A DNA stretch of 17,561 bases from CAVVIO01 sp963748095 (GCA_963748095.1 CAVVIO010000066.1:1-17561); one strand, 5' to 3'. Positions 8,673-16,071 are shown, numbered from the stretch's first letter. Translations and numbers: made by a program. Notes: a model not told the origin generated them from the sequence alone.

Positions 8673-9590
8673 ATGAAAACAGGACTCAAAACAGCAGCAT
8701 TTATTTACTGCCTTATATTTTCCGGTATGATATATTCTCAAAATCCCATCATCCAAACGAAATATACTGCCGATCCGGCTCCATTGGTCTATAACGACAC
8801 GGTTTTCTTATACACCAGTCATGACGAAGACGATGCCTTTGGTTTTAAAATGCAGAATTGGCTGCTGTACACATCCACTGACATGGTAAACTGGACCGAC
8901 CACGGTGTAGTTGCATCACTGAAGGACTTTAAATGGGTGCCTTATGACAATGGTGCCTGGGCTCCGCAATGCGTTGAAAGGAACGGGAAATTTTACTTGT
9001 ATTGCCCCATGCCCAATGGTACCGGAATTGGAGTATTGGTTGCAGACAGTCCTTATGGCCCTTTCAAAGATCCTATCGGAAAATCATTGATTAAGAACAG
9101 TATACACGACATTGACCCAACCGTTTTGATTGACGATGATGGTCAGGCATATCTCTATTGGGGAAATCCAAATCTTTACTATGTAAAACTGAATAAGGAC
9201 ATGATTTCTTACTCGGGTGAAATAGTAAATGAACCTACAAAACCGGCTAATTACCAGGAAGGACCCTGGGTATGGAAACGAAACGGTCATTATTACCTGG
9301 CCTATGCATCTACCTGTTGTCCCGAAGGTATCGGTTATGCAATGAGCAATTCCCCAACAGGCTCCTGGGAGTATAAAGGAATGATAATGGACGGGGATCC
9401 GCGTTCAAGTGGAAATCATCCGGGAATTATCGACTATAAGGGGAATTCTTACGTTTTTGGTTTCAATTATGCCATTTTGAAACAAACCATGGCAAAACAT
9501 TATGAACGCCGTTCCGTATGTCTCGAAAGCATAACTTATAATCCGGATGGTACAATTCAGAAAGTTACCGTTCTGGTCAACAAATGTTAA
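8673..9590 (+). CDS. GH43 glycosidase, catalytic part (before frameshift)
   Basis: Secreted five-bladed beta-propeller glycosidase, by family an alpha-L-arabinofuranosidase, beta-xylosidase or related exo-enzyme. A signal peptide of about 22 residues precedes the mature protein. The three acidic GH43 residues are visible: Asp34 in YTADPAPLVYND (general base), Asp148 in HDIDPTVLIDDDG (pKa modulator), and Glu196 in YQEGPWVWKRNGHYYL (general acid). The true product continues past 9565 in another frame: the final residues VTVLVNKC are out of frame, and removing one base from AAAG at 9561-9564 gives the expected KLPFWST transition to the carbohydrate-binding module. Spanning 8673-10026 minus one base gives a 450-residue GH43-CBM6 protein. 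The catalytic domain alone is complete, so activity might survive a genuine frameshift. Confidence 0.9.
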   Translation: MKTGLKTAAFIYCLIFSGMIYSQNPIIQTKYTADPAPLVYNDTVFLYTSHDEDDAFGFKMQNWLLYTSTDMVNWTDHGVVASLKDFKWVPYDNGAWAPQCVERNGKFYLYCPMPNGTGIGVLVADSPYGPFKDPIGKSLIKNSIHDIDPTVLIDDDGQAYLYWGNPNLYYVKLNKDMISYSGEIVNEPTKPANYQEGPWVWKRNGHYYLAYASTCCPEGIGYAMSNSPTGSWEYKGMIMDGDPRSSGNHPGIIDYKGNSYVFGFNYAILKQTMAKHYERRSVCLESITYNPDGTIQKVTVLVNKC

Positions 9591-10026
9591 GCAACTTGGC
9601 ACAGTTAACCCTTATAACCGTGTTGAAGCCGAAACCATGGCTTATAGCGAAGGACTTAAAACCGAACTGGTCACAGAATGGGAACGAAATATTTCGTGGA
9701 ACAAAGGGAAAAAAATTGCAGACCGGTTAATAGTTACCTCGATTAACAATGGCGATTATCTCAAGGTACAAGGTGTCGATTTTTCAAAAGGAGCAACAAC
9801 TATAGAAGTTAGCGTTGCTTCTTTATATGGAGGAAAAATTGAAATTCATTCTGACAAAATTGACGGGCCGATTCTGGGAATTGTCAATGTAGATACATCT
9901 GGTGAAGGTGATATTTGGAAAACAGTTACTACCCCGGTAAAGAATATTAAAGGTGTTCATGATTTATTTTTTGTATTCAGGGGAGAAAAGGATTTATTCA
10001 ACTTTGACTGGTGGAAGTTTTCCTAG
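9547..10026 (+). CDS. GH43 glycosidase, C-terminal CBM6-like part (after frameshift)
   Basis: This frame encodes the carbohydrate-binding end of the GH43 protein; homology begins at about 9565, and the ATG at 9547 is not a real start because it overlaps the catalytic frame. Following the linker PFWSTNVKQLGTVNPYNR, the segment shows CBM6 marks: RVEAETMAYSEG near the start, NGDYLKVQGVDFSKGA, a ligand-loop region, and a FNFDWWKFS end. In GH43 enzymes this module commonly follows the propeller directly and binds xylan- or arabinan-type chains. It is in the same orientation and would be restored to the preceding gene by a single-base correction. Confidence 0.82.
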   Translation: MVQFRKLPFWSTNVKQLGTVNPYNRVEAETMAYSEGLKTELVTEWERNISWNKGKKIADRLIVTSINNGDYLKVQGVDFSKGATTIEVSVASLYGGKIEIHSDKIDGPILGIVNVDTSGEGDIWKTVTTPVKNIKGVHDLFFVFRGEKDLFNFDWWKFS

Positions 10027-10159
10027 TTATAATTTTTAAAACCCGGCATCCCATGAACGTATTATATTCAAAAGAATCAAGTCTGCCATTCAAAATATCA
10101 ACTTTGAAAATATGTATTTTACTGCTATATAAAACCCGATATCCATTAAGAAAACAGCT

Positions 10160-11033
10160 ATGAGAAAACTTAAATTATTTCATTCTATTCCTTTGCATGA
10201 TAGGAATAAGCGCTTGCTCTACACAGCAGAAACAAGAATACCAACCCAGTTTTGAATCGTTGGAACAAGCTAACCCGGTCCCGGAGTGGTTCAAAGACGC
10301 TAAATTTGGTATCTATTTTCATTGGGGCGTATATTCTGTTCCTGCTTATGCAAACGAATGGTACCCGAGAACAATGTACATCAAAGGTACCCCCGAATAC
10401 AAACATCATGTGGCAACTTATGGTGAACCAAACCAGTGGCCATACACCAACTTTATTACCGGGGCTAAAGATAAACAAGGTAATTTCGTGCAGTTCGCTC
10501 CCAAACTTAAGTCGGAAGGAGGTAATTTCGACCCGGAAGAATGGGCGCAACTATTTGCTGATGCCGGTGCTAAATTCGCAGGCCCTGTAGCTGAACATCA
10601 TGATGGATTTTCAATGTGGGCGAGTAAAGTAAATCCCTGGAATGCGAAAGACATGGGGCCGCAACTTGATCTGGTGGGTTTATTAACCGATGCCATCCGA
10701 AAGAAAAACATGAAAATTATCTTATCGATGCACCATGCCTATAACATTACCGGGTATTACGATGCTGTTCCTAAAACCGATGACCCTAAACTTCAAAAGC
10801 TTTACGGTCAGCAGGGGAAGGAAAAAAACGAAGCGTTTTGGCTGGCTAAGCATAAAGAAATTATTGATAATTACAAACCCGATATTATCTGGCAGGATTT
10901 TAACCTGCGACTGATTTCTCAACCTGTTCTTTTACAATTCTTATCTTATTATTACAATAAGGCCAATGAATGGCATAAAGAAGTGGTAGCCACTTATAAG
11001 GACGGGCTAAATCCCAAAATGTGCCGTGCTTGA
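10160..11033 (+). CDS. GH29 alpha-L-fucosidase lipoprotein, 5' part (two frameshifts)
   Basis: Second alpha-L-fucosidase of the locus, closer to GH29 subfamily A. The catalytic frame is open from an ATG at 10197, but this start would cut the signal peptide. The ATG at 10160 is the likely true start: removing one T at 10175-10176 gives a full lipoprotein signal with lipobox GISAC. Catalytic motifs include WFKDAKFGIYFHWGVYSVPAY, AEHHDGFSMW and DIIWQDFN, the Asp being the expected nucleophile (residue 234 counted from 10197). The frame ends falsely at 11033: an extra A in the AAAA run at 11016-11019 disrupts the expected LNPKCAVLDYERGG reading, which continues in the next entry. Correcting both bases over 10160-12567 gives an 801-residue protein. 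Confidence 0.87.
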
Positions 11034-12567
11034 TTATGAACGTGGCGGCCCGATGGACATTACGAAAAATTACTGGCTTACTGATGATGCCATAAGTTCT
11101 TCGAGTTGGTGCTATACCGAAGGGATTGGATATTACTCTAAAAAACAGGTCCTTCATGGTTTTCTGGACAGGATTAGTAAAAATGGTAATTTATTGCTGA
11201 ATATCTCACCCAAAGCCGACGGCACAATTCCTCAGAAACAAAAAGAAATATTGCATGCAATGGGTTCATGGCTCAAAAAATATGGCGAAGCTGTTTACGC
11301 TACCCGTGCCTGGGAAAAATACGGAGAAGGCCCTACCAAAATGGGTGCTGAATATGGTGTATTCACCGCACCAGCCGAAGGTACAGCCAAAGATATTCGT
11401 TATACCCGATCGAAAGATAATACAACGCTTTATGCAATTTTATTGGGCTGGGACAAAGATCAGAAAGAAATAACCTTACGATCTTTGTCATCAGACCGGA
11501 TTGATATTACGAATTTAAAATCAGTTGAGCTTATAAACGGGGAAGCGGGTAATTATTTACCGCTATCATTTAAACAGTATCCGGAAGGTTTAACTGTGAG
11601 CCTGCCGGAGAAACCTCGCGAGGAACTGGCTTATGTTCTGAAACTTAGTTTTAAAGGCAAAATTCCTTCTCTTGATAAATATGTTGATGTTGATTGTACA
11701 TCTCATTATTATATTGTCCCGGGCAATTATATGAATAACCCGTTACTCGGAGCGGATTTGAAACTTAACAAAAAACAAAAGAACCCCGGAAACCAGTGGG
11801 ATTTAGAATACGTGGATAAAGGTATTTATAAAATACATAACCGCGGAGAAGCAGGAAAAGTACTGACATACAATAATTCGGGAGCATCAGATCCGAAACT
11901 TTATCTATCGGATTTTACCGGTAATGATAATCAATTATGGAAAATAGATAACTCATTTAATGCCTTATATAAAATATCGAACAAACAATTTTCTGATCTT
12001 TCTTTGTCTGTAAACGGAGGCATAAAAGAAGGAAATATTGCAGAGATGGTATCATTACCAGACTCTTCTTTCGGATGGCGGCTTTTGGAAGTTTGTGAGT
12101 TAAAACAGGAAGCATTCAAGCCGAATAATATACCTGGAATTATCGAGGCCGAAAACTTTGATATAGGGTGCCCTGGCGATGCATATTTCGACAAAGACGA
12201 AGTGAATGCCGGAGGAAAATACCGCCAAAATCAACCAGTTGATATAGATACCTGCTCGGCCGGAACGTATCTTGTCGGATGGACAAATCCGGGTGAATGG
12301 CTGGCTTATACCGTCTCTGTAAAGAAATCAGCCAACTATCAAATCTCATTTTACTTAGCTACCATATACGATACAGCAAAGTTGCATTTAGAATGTGATG
12401 GTTCCGATAAAACAGGTATTATTTCAGTGCCCAATACAGCAGGATTTCAAAACTGGACAGTGGTAATGAAAAAAATAAAGCTCGATGCAGGTGAGCATGT
12501 GATGAAACTTTATATTGATAATGGTGGATTTAATATAGATAAGATGGTTTTCAAGCAGGTGATTTGA
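11026..12567 (+). CDS. GH29 alpha-L-fucosidase, 3' part with ricin-type and CBM6 modules
   Basis: Continuation of the preceding fucosidase; the GTG at 11026 is only an apparent start. Residues 1-~205 complete the GH29 barrel edge (YWLTDDAISSSSWCYTEG, NGNLLLNISPKADGTIP) and its C-terminal beta-sandwich. Residues ~218-355 form a ricin B/CBM13-like trefoil, recognisable from NQWDLEYVDKGIYKI, DNQLWKI and FGWRLLEV, which mark three repeats. Residues ~366-513 are a CBM6 module (IPGIIEAENFD, VGWTNPGEWLAYTV, FNIDKMVF). Two different binding modules on one fucosidase suggest docking on a complex, insoluble or highly branched substrate. The gene ends the hydrolase run; a weak 6-base stem (CTGAAT/ATTCAG, 12579-12598) lies just after the stop but lacks a T tract. 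Confidence 0.85.
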   Translation: MLDYERGGPMDITKNYWLTDDAISSSSWCYTEGIGYYSKKQVLHGFLDRISKNGNLLLNISPKADGTIPQKQKEILHAMGSWLKKYGEAVYATRAWEKYGEGPTKMGAEYGVFTAPAEGTAKDIRYTRSKDNTTLYAILLGWDKDQKEITLRSLSSDRIDITNLKSVELINGEAGNYLPLSFKQYPEGLTVSLPEKPREELAYVLKLSFKGKIPSLDKYVDVDCTSHYYIVPGNYMNNPLLGADLKLNKKQKNPGNQWDLEYVDKGIYKIHNRGEAGKVLTYNNSGASDPKLYLSDFTGNDNQLWKIDNSFNALYKISNKQFSDLSLSVNGGIKEGNIAEMVSLPDSSFGWRLLEVCELKQEAFKPNNIPGIIEAENFDIGCPGDAYFDKDEVNAGGKYRQNQPVDIDTCSAGTYLVGWTNPGEWLAYTVSVKKSANYQISFYLATIYDTAKLHLECDGSDKTGIISVPNTAGFQNWTVVMKKIKLDAGEHVMKLYIDNGGFNIDKMVFKQVI

Positions 12568-12792
12568 TGAAAAATAACCTGAATTAACATATATTCAGAT
12601 TAAAAACAAATGAAGATGAATTAAACATATTTGCTTTTATTTTTTAATTTTCTCCATTGATGATTAATGATCTGATGGCTGCTTTTGGGAATAAACAATA
12701 GGATCATATTCCAGGTTTGTTAAATTCCTTGGCAAATTTAATCGGAAAATAGTACATTTTATATACACTGTCTAATCTTTCTCATCTTTCTC

Positions 12793-12823
12793 TTGTTTTA
12801 TTATACCGATTGGTATATTTTTG
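12793..12823 (+). promoter_or_regulatory. tetR promoter with embedded TetR operator
   Basis: A Bacteroidota-type promoter is readable: TTG at 12793-12795, a 20-base spacer, and TATTTTTG at 12816-12823, matching TAnnTTTG. The spacer contains ATACCGATTGGTAT at 12803-12816, an imperfect 14-base palindrome extending to 16 bases with flanking T and A. The same element occurs before fabF at 13455. Its position over the promoter predicts self-repression of tetR. The remaining ~225 bases up to the fucosidase gene are AT-rich with no convincing gene. Confidence 0.7.
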
Positions 12824-12843
12824 TTCTGTCAAGCATTTTTAAA

Positions 12844-13437
12844 ATGAGCAAAGCAGAACAAACACGGCAGTACATTATTGAGAAAACTTCGCTTTTATTT
12901 AACATGAAGGGGGTTGCCGGCACGTCCTTATCTGATCTTACAAAAGCAACAGGGTTGACCAAAGGTTCGATTTACGGAAACTTTCAAAGTAAGGATGATG
13001 TGGCCATTGCCGCTTTCAAATACAATCTCGGTTTGTTGGTAACAGCTATTCAGAATGAAATAAACGCTCAACAAACAGCTTTGGATAAACTACTGGTTTA
13101 TCCTGCTTATTACAGGAAAATATACAACATCACCATGCAACGGGGAGGCTGCCCCATTCTTAACACTGCCGTGGAATCGGATGATACACATCCGGTGTTG
13201 CGTGAAAAAGCGATCCGGGCCATTCACCAATGGAAAAATAACTTGGTTAACATCATCAATCTTGGCCTGGAACAGGGTGAATTTTCAGAGGATATTGATC
13301 CCGGCAGGTACGCTGATCTGATCATTGCTCTGGTAGAAGGCGGGATCATGTTATCCAAGGCCACTGGCGACCCCTGCTTTATTTTAAATGCAATTGATGA
13401 AGTTGAAAACAAAATAAGGAATGAAATAGTGAAATAA
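12844..13437 (+). CDS. TetR/AcrR-family transcriptional regulator
   Basis: Repressor of 197 residues. The N-terminal DNA-binding domain has its helix-turn-helix at about residues 28-47 (SLSDLTKATGLTKGSIYGNF), followed by the usual SKDDVAIAAF; the C-terminal half is the ligand-binding and dimerisation domain, with a conserved-looking RGGCPILNTAVESDD segment. The frame is open upstream to a TTG at 12793, but the longer version would translate the promoter and operator, so the ATG at 12844 is preferred. The gene precedes fabF in the same direction, and both carry the same palindrome upstream, so it probably represses itself and fabF and may sense a fatty acid or acyl-CoA. Ligand identity is inference. 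The gene is intact, unlike several neighbours. Confidence 0.9.
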   Translation: MSKAEQTRQYIIEKTSLLFNMKGVAGTSLSDLTKATGLTKGSIYGNFQSKDDVAIAAFKYNLGLLVTAIQNEINAQQTALDKLLVYPAYYRKIYNITMQRGGCPILNTAVESDDTHPVLREKAIRAIHQWKNNLVNIINLGLEQGEFSEDIDPGRYADLIIALVEGGIMLSKATGDPCFILNAIDEVENKIRNEIVK

Positions 13438-13454
13438 TTTTTTTAATTATATAT

Positions 13455-13468
13455 ATACCGATCGGTAT
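13455..13468. promoter_or_regulatory. Predicted TetR operator upstream of fabF
   Basis: ATACCGATCGGTAT is a perfect 14-base palindrome, 22 bases before the fabF ATG and differing by one base from the palindrome in front of tetR. It abuts a weak TATTTTTT box at 13466-13473, so bound repressor would block transcription. Having the same site before both genes supports a local regulon. Confidence 0.75.
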
Positions 13469-13490
13469 TTTTTTAACAGAAACTAAAAAT

Positions 13491-13784
13491 ATGAAAAGAG
13501 TAGTTATAACCGGACTGGGTGCGGTAACACCTATTGGTAATACTGTTACCGAATTTTGGAAAAATCTGACTAATAGCATAAGCGGGGCAGCCCGGATCAC
13601 AAAATTCGATCCGTCCAAATTCAGAACACAGATCGCCTGTGAAGTAAAAAATTTCGATCCTTCCCGGTACCTGGATCATGCAGAGATCAAACGTAGTGAT
13701 CTCATTCACACAATATGCCCTGTACACAGCTGCCCAGGCACTGGAAGATTCGGGACTGGACCTGAACAGTATCTCTCCTTTTGA
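13491..13784 (+). CDS. fabF: beta-ketoacyl-ACP synthase II (FabF type), 5' part before frameshift
   Basis: Start of a condensing enzyme that elongates acyl-ACP with malonyl-ACP in fatty-acid synthesis. The N-terminus KRVVITGLGAVTPIGNTV is the classic KAS II opening, continuing through KFDPSKFRTQIACEV and EIKRSD. After 13703 the reading goes out of frame: deleting one A at 13704 gives EIKRSDLFTQYALY, exactly the family pattern, and joins the next entry. The ATG at 13491 sits shortly after the TetR operator. Corrected length over 13491-14733 is 413 residues, the usual FabF size. Confidence 0.88.
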   Translation: MKRVVITGLGAVTPIGNTVTEFWKNLTNSISGAARITKFDPSKFRTQIACEVKNFDPSRYLDHAEIKRSDLIHTICPVHSCPGTGRFGTGPEQYLSF

Positions 13785-14733
13785 TATTGGTGTTATCTGG
13801 GGTTCCGGACAGGGAGGCATGACAACCTTTGAAGAAGAGGTGACGAATTATGTACAAAACGATTTTACGCCCCGCTTCAGTCCGTTCTTTGTCCCCAAAC
13901 TCATCGCCAACATGGCTTCGGGCATGATATCCATTAAGTTTGGACTTCGGGGAATCAATTTTACAACAGTATCGGCATGTGCCACCTCCAATACGGCTAT
14001 CATGGATGCTTTTAATTATATTCGACTGGGTAAGGCAAAAGTATTTGTCAGCGGCGGATCGGAAGCTCCTATTACCGCAGCATCCGTAGGTGGTTTCTCC
14101 TCCATGAAAGCCATGTCGATCCGGAATGATGACCCGGAAAAAGCCTGCCGCCCGTTCGATGTAGACCGCGATGGTTTTGTGATGGGTGAAGGCGCAGGAG
14201 CCCTGATCCTGGAAGAATATGAACATGCCCGCAAGCGCGGCGCACGTATCTATGCCGAAATTGCAGGAGCCTCCATGACTGCGGATGCTTATCACATGAC
14301 CGCCACGCATCCCGAAGGGATCGGCGCTTCTACTGCCATGAAACTGGCGCTGGAAGAAGCCCGGTTAAATCCTGAAGAAGTGGATTATCTGAATGCGCAT
14401 GCCACTTCGACAAGTGTGGGAGACATTAGTGAGATCCATGCCCTTCAGACAGTTTTCGGTAAAGCAGAAAATCTCAGTATCAGCGGAACCAAATCCATGA
14501 CGGGACATTTACTGGGAGCTGCAGGAGCAATCGAAGCTATTGCCTGTATTATGGCCATCAACCACGGCATCATCCCTCCTACCATCAATCTTAATAATCC
14601 CGATCCTGAAATTCCTTCGGGTATGCATATTGTAAGTAACTATTCCGTGGAAAAAAAGGTGAATGTTGCCATGAGCAATACTTTTGGTTTTGGGGGACAT
14701 AACGGGATTGTGGTGTTTAAAAAGCCGTCTTGA
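13678..14733 (+). CDS. fabF: beta-ketoacyl-ACP synthase II (FabF type), 3' part with catalytic residues
   Basis: Carries nearly all of the thiolase-fold catalytic core. The ATG at 13678 is not a real start; homology begins near 13705 with FTQYALYTAAQALEDSG. In corrected numbering the active-site cysteine is Cys163 (VSACATSNTA), with His303 (NAHATST) and His339 (TKSMTGHLLGAAG), matching the Cys-His-His triad of KAS II enzymes. GFGGHNGIVVF near the end is the family's C-terminal signature. No acpP, fabD or fabG lies beside it, so it may be an accessory, regulated FabF paralogue rather than the housekeeping copy; this is inference from context. A hairpin follows the stop. Confidence 0.9.
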   Translation: MQRSNVVISFTQYALYTAAQALEDSGLDLNSISPFDIGVIWGSGQGGMTTFEEEVTNYVQNDFTPRFSPFFVPKLIANMASGMISIKFGLRGINFTTVSACATSNTAIMDAFNYIRLGKAKVFVSGGSEAPITAASVGGFSSMKAMSIRNDDPEKACRPFDVDRDGFVMGEGAGALILEEYEHARKRGARIYAEIAGASMTADAYHMTATHPEGIGASTAMKLALEEARLNPEEVDYLNAHATSTSVGDISEIHALQTVFGKAENLSISGTKSMTGHLLGAAGAIEAIACIMAINHGIIPPTINLNNPDPEIPSGMHIVSNYSVEKKVNVAMSNTFGFGGHNGIVVFKKPS

Positions 14734-14753
14734 GATTTAAATAAGATTAAATT

Positions 14754-14786
14754 TTAAGCTGGCATATTTTCATTTATCCAGCTTAA
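14754..14786. terminator. Possible bidirectional terminator between convergent genes
   Basis: TTAAGCTGG at 14754-14762 and CCAGCTTAA at 14778-14786 form a perfect 9-base stem with a 15-base AT-rich loop. It lies between fabF and the convergent cyclotransferase gene, overlapping the latter's last codons. The T tract is weak on both strands, so the terminator call is moderate. Confidence 0.45.
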
Positions 14787-15612
14787 TCTCATATATCCAG
14801 GGCCATAGTTTCCCGGTTACAAAAATTCTGTCAGCAACAGAATCATAAGCAATACCATTCATATCCAGCGATCCGGGATATTTGTATTTTGCCTCGTAAG
14901 CCAATGAACCAAGGTTGAGTTTTCCAACAATTTTGCCAGTTCCCGGGTCAATCTTTACTATGGTGTTCGTTGTCCATATATTGGCAAAAATAAAACCTTT
15001 GATATATTCGAGTTCATTTAAATTGTCTGCGGCAATGCCGTTCTCAGTTACGGGTAGTTTTTTGATCATCCGGAGTGTAGCCGGATCCAGATAAGTTAGT
15101 ACGTATGTTCCATCGCTCATGATCAGGTTTTTTCCGTCTGTAGTTAATCCCCAGCCTTCCTTAACCGGCAATGTAAATACTTTAGTTTTGTTAAAGGTGA
15201 CAGCGTCATATACAAAACCGGTTTTAGACTTGTAAGTGAGTTGAAATACCTTTCCGTTCAAAAATGTAATGCCTTCACCAAAATATTTTAACCTGTCCAG
15301 TTCTGCTTTGGGTTCTATTTTACCGGTTTTCAGATCAACAACTCCGAATAATGATCTTGTCTGTGGCAAAAATCTGGTTGCGCCGGTGCTTTCGTAAAGT
15401 ATGCCTTCATGTATAAGCAAGCCCTCGGTATATGAAGTTGTATCATGTGGATACGATTTAATTAAGGTGAAGTCTATAATAGGGGTCGATTTATTTATCG
15501 TATCATTTTTATGGGAATCGTTATTGCCACCTTTGCAACTAAAAAGGGAAATAACAATCAAAAAGATTAAAATCAGTCGTGAAATCAGATGATAATCGAT
15601 TCCGATACCCAT
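14770..15612 (-). CDS. Glutaminyl-peptide cyclotransferase lipoprotein
   Basis: Predicted glutamine cyclotransferase of the bacterial/plant beta-propeller type (PF05096 family by recollection), converting N-terminal glutamine to pyroglutamate with ammonia release in the periplasm or at the cell surface. Family hallmarks are SYTEGLLIHEGILYESTG, YFGEGITFLNGKVFQLTYKS, GWGLTTDGKNLIMSDGT, LNELEYIKG and GSLDMNGIAYD with VTGKLWPW near the end. Starting at 15612 gives 280 residues with a lipoprotein signal, hydrophobic LILIFLIVISL then LFSC (Cys26). The frame continues upstream to 15753, but that extension looks like a fragment of an unrelated restriction protein. Convergent with fabF. A decayed copy of the same 5' end lies at 16479-16626. 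Confidence 0.88.
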   Translation of the reverse strand: MGIGIDYHLISRLILIFLIVISLFSCKGGNNDSHKNDTINKSTPIIDFTLIKSYPHDTTSYTEGLLIHEGILYESTGATRFLPQTRSLFGVVDLKTGKIEPKAELDRLKYFGEGITFLNGKVFQLTYKSKTGFVYDAVTFNKTKVFTLPVKEGWGLTTDGKNLIMSDGTYVLTYLDPATLRMIKKLPVTENGIAADNLNELEYIKGFIFANIWTTNTIVKIDPGTGKIVGKLNLGSLAYEAKYKYPGSLDMNGIAYDSVADRIFVTGKLWPWIYEIKLDK

Positions 15613-15659
15613 ATCACCTGTATGGTGCGACATTACGAAAAAGGATACCCTCCCCTTTC

Positions 15660-15753
15660 CTTTCCGGCGGGCTGAATCACCTACGTCTCTGAGAGCATCA
15701 AGTAAAGAGCCAAACCATTTGGTGAATTCTGCCTGGAATTTCTTTTTAGCCAT
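15660..15753 (-). pseudogene. Mrr-type restriction protein N-terminal fragment (remnant)
   Basis: About 31 codons from an ATG at 15753 read MAKKKFQAEFTKW then FGSLLDALRDVGDSARRK, recalling the N-terminal winged-helix domain of Mrr-like type IV restriction proteins. The likeness stops near 15660, after which the same frame drifts into the leader of the cyclotransferase gene. A whole Mrr protein is several hundred residues, so this is a scar, not a functional gene. The call is by memory of the family pattern and would need a profile search. Confidence 0.5.
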
Positions 15754-15783
15754 TGAAAAGATAAATCTATTCTGTTCGGAAAT

Positions 15784-16071
15784 TTAAAGAATATTATTCA
15801 AATCCTGCCTTCCAATAATTGCCATAATTTCAACCATATCATTATTTATTCTATAATATATACTGTCAGAACCACAAACACATCGTCTATATCCCTCTTT
15901 TATATAATCAACAGATTCGAACGAAAATGGCCGTTGAGCGATAATATCAAAATACTCAAAGAACATATTAAAGTACTTATCAGCTTGCATAATTCCAAAC
16001 TTTCCAACTCCATAATGATGAATTCGTATCAAGTCTTCCTTTGCTTCATTACTTAATCTGTATTTAGCCAT
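15784..16071 (-). CDS. parE: RelE/ParE-family toxin
   Basis: A 95-residue toxin of a type II toxin-antitoxin module. The N-terminal YRLSNEAKEDLIRIHHYGVGKFG matches the ParE/RelE opening helix; RPFSFESVDYIKEGYRRCVCGSDSIYYRI is the central beta-sheet region; and IMAIIGRQDLNNIL is the typical end. ParE members poison DNA gyrase whereas RelE members cleave mRNA; the target here cannot be decided from sequence, though the ParD-like partner favours ParE. The ATG at 16071 overlaps the antitoxin's 3' end by 8 bases, indicating translational coupling. The downstream end is about 30 bases from the Mrr-like fragment. Confidence 0.9.
   Translation of the reverse strand: MAKYRLSNEAKEDLIRIHHYGVGKFGIMQADKYFNMFFEYFDIIAQRPFSFESVDYIKEGYRRCVCGSDSIYYRINNDMVEIMAIIGRQDLNNIL

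Noticed and set aside
12568..12790. Small gene or RNA in the gap before tetR
   Set aside because: AT-rich sequence with no sustained open frame, strong hairpin or recognisable RNA; only the promoter/operator at its end is supported.
494..13704. Programmed +1 ribosomal frameshifting as the common cause of the split genes
   Set aside because: The six sites share no slippery heptamer, adjacent stop or downstream structure that I can see, and the genes are functionally unrelated (hydrolases and fabF).
13702..14310. 202-residue minus-strand frame opposite fabF
   Set aside because: It is antisense to highly conserved fabF codons and shows no family features.
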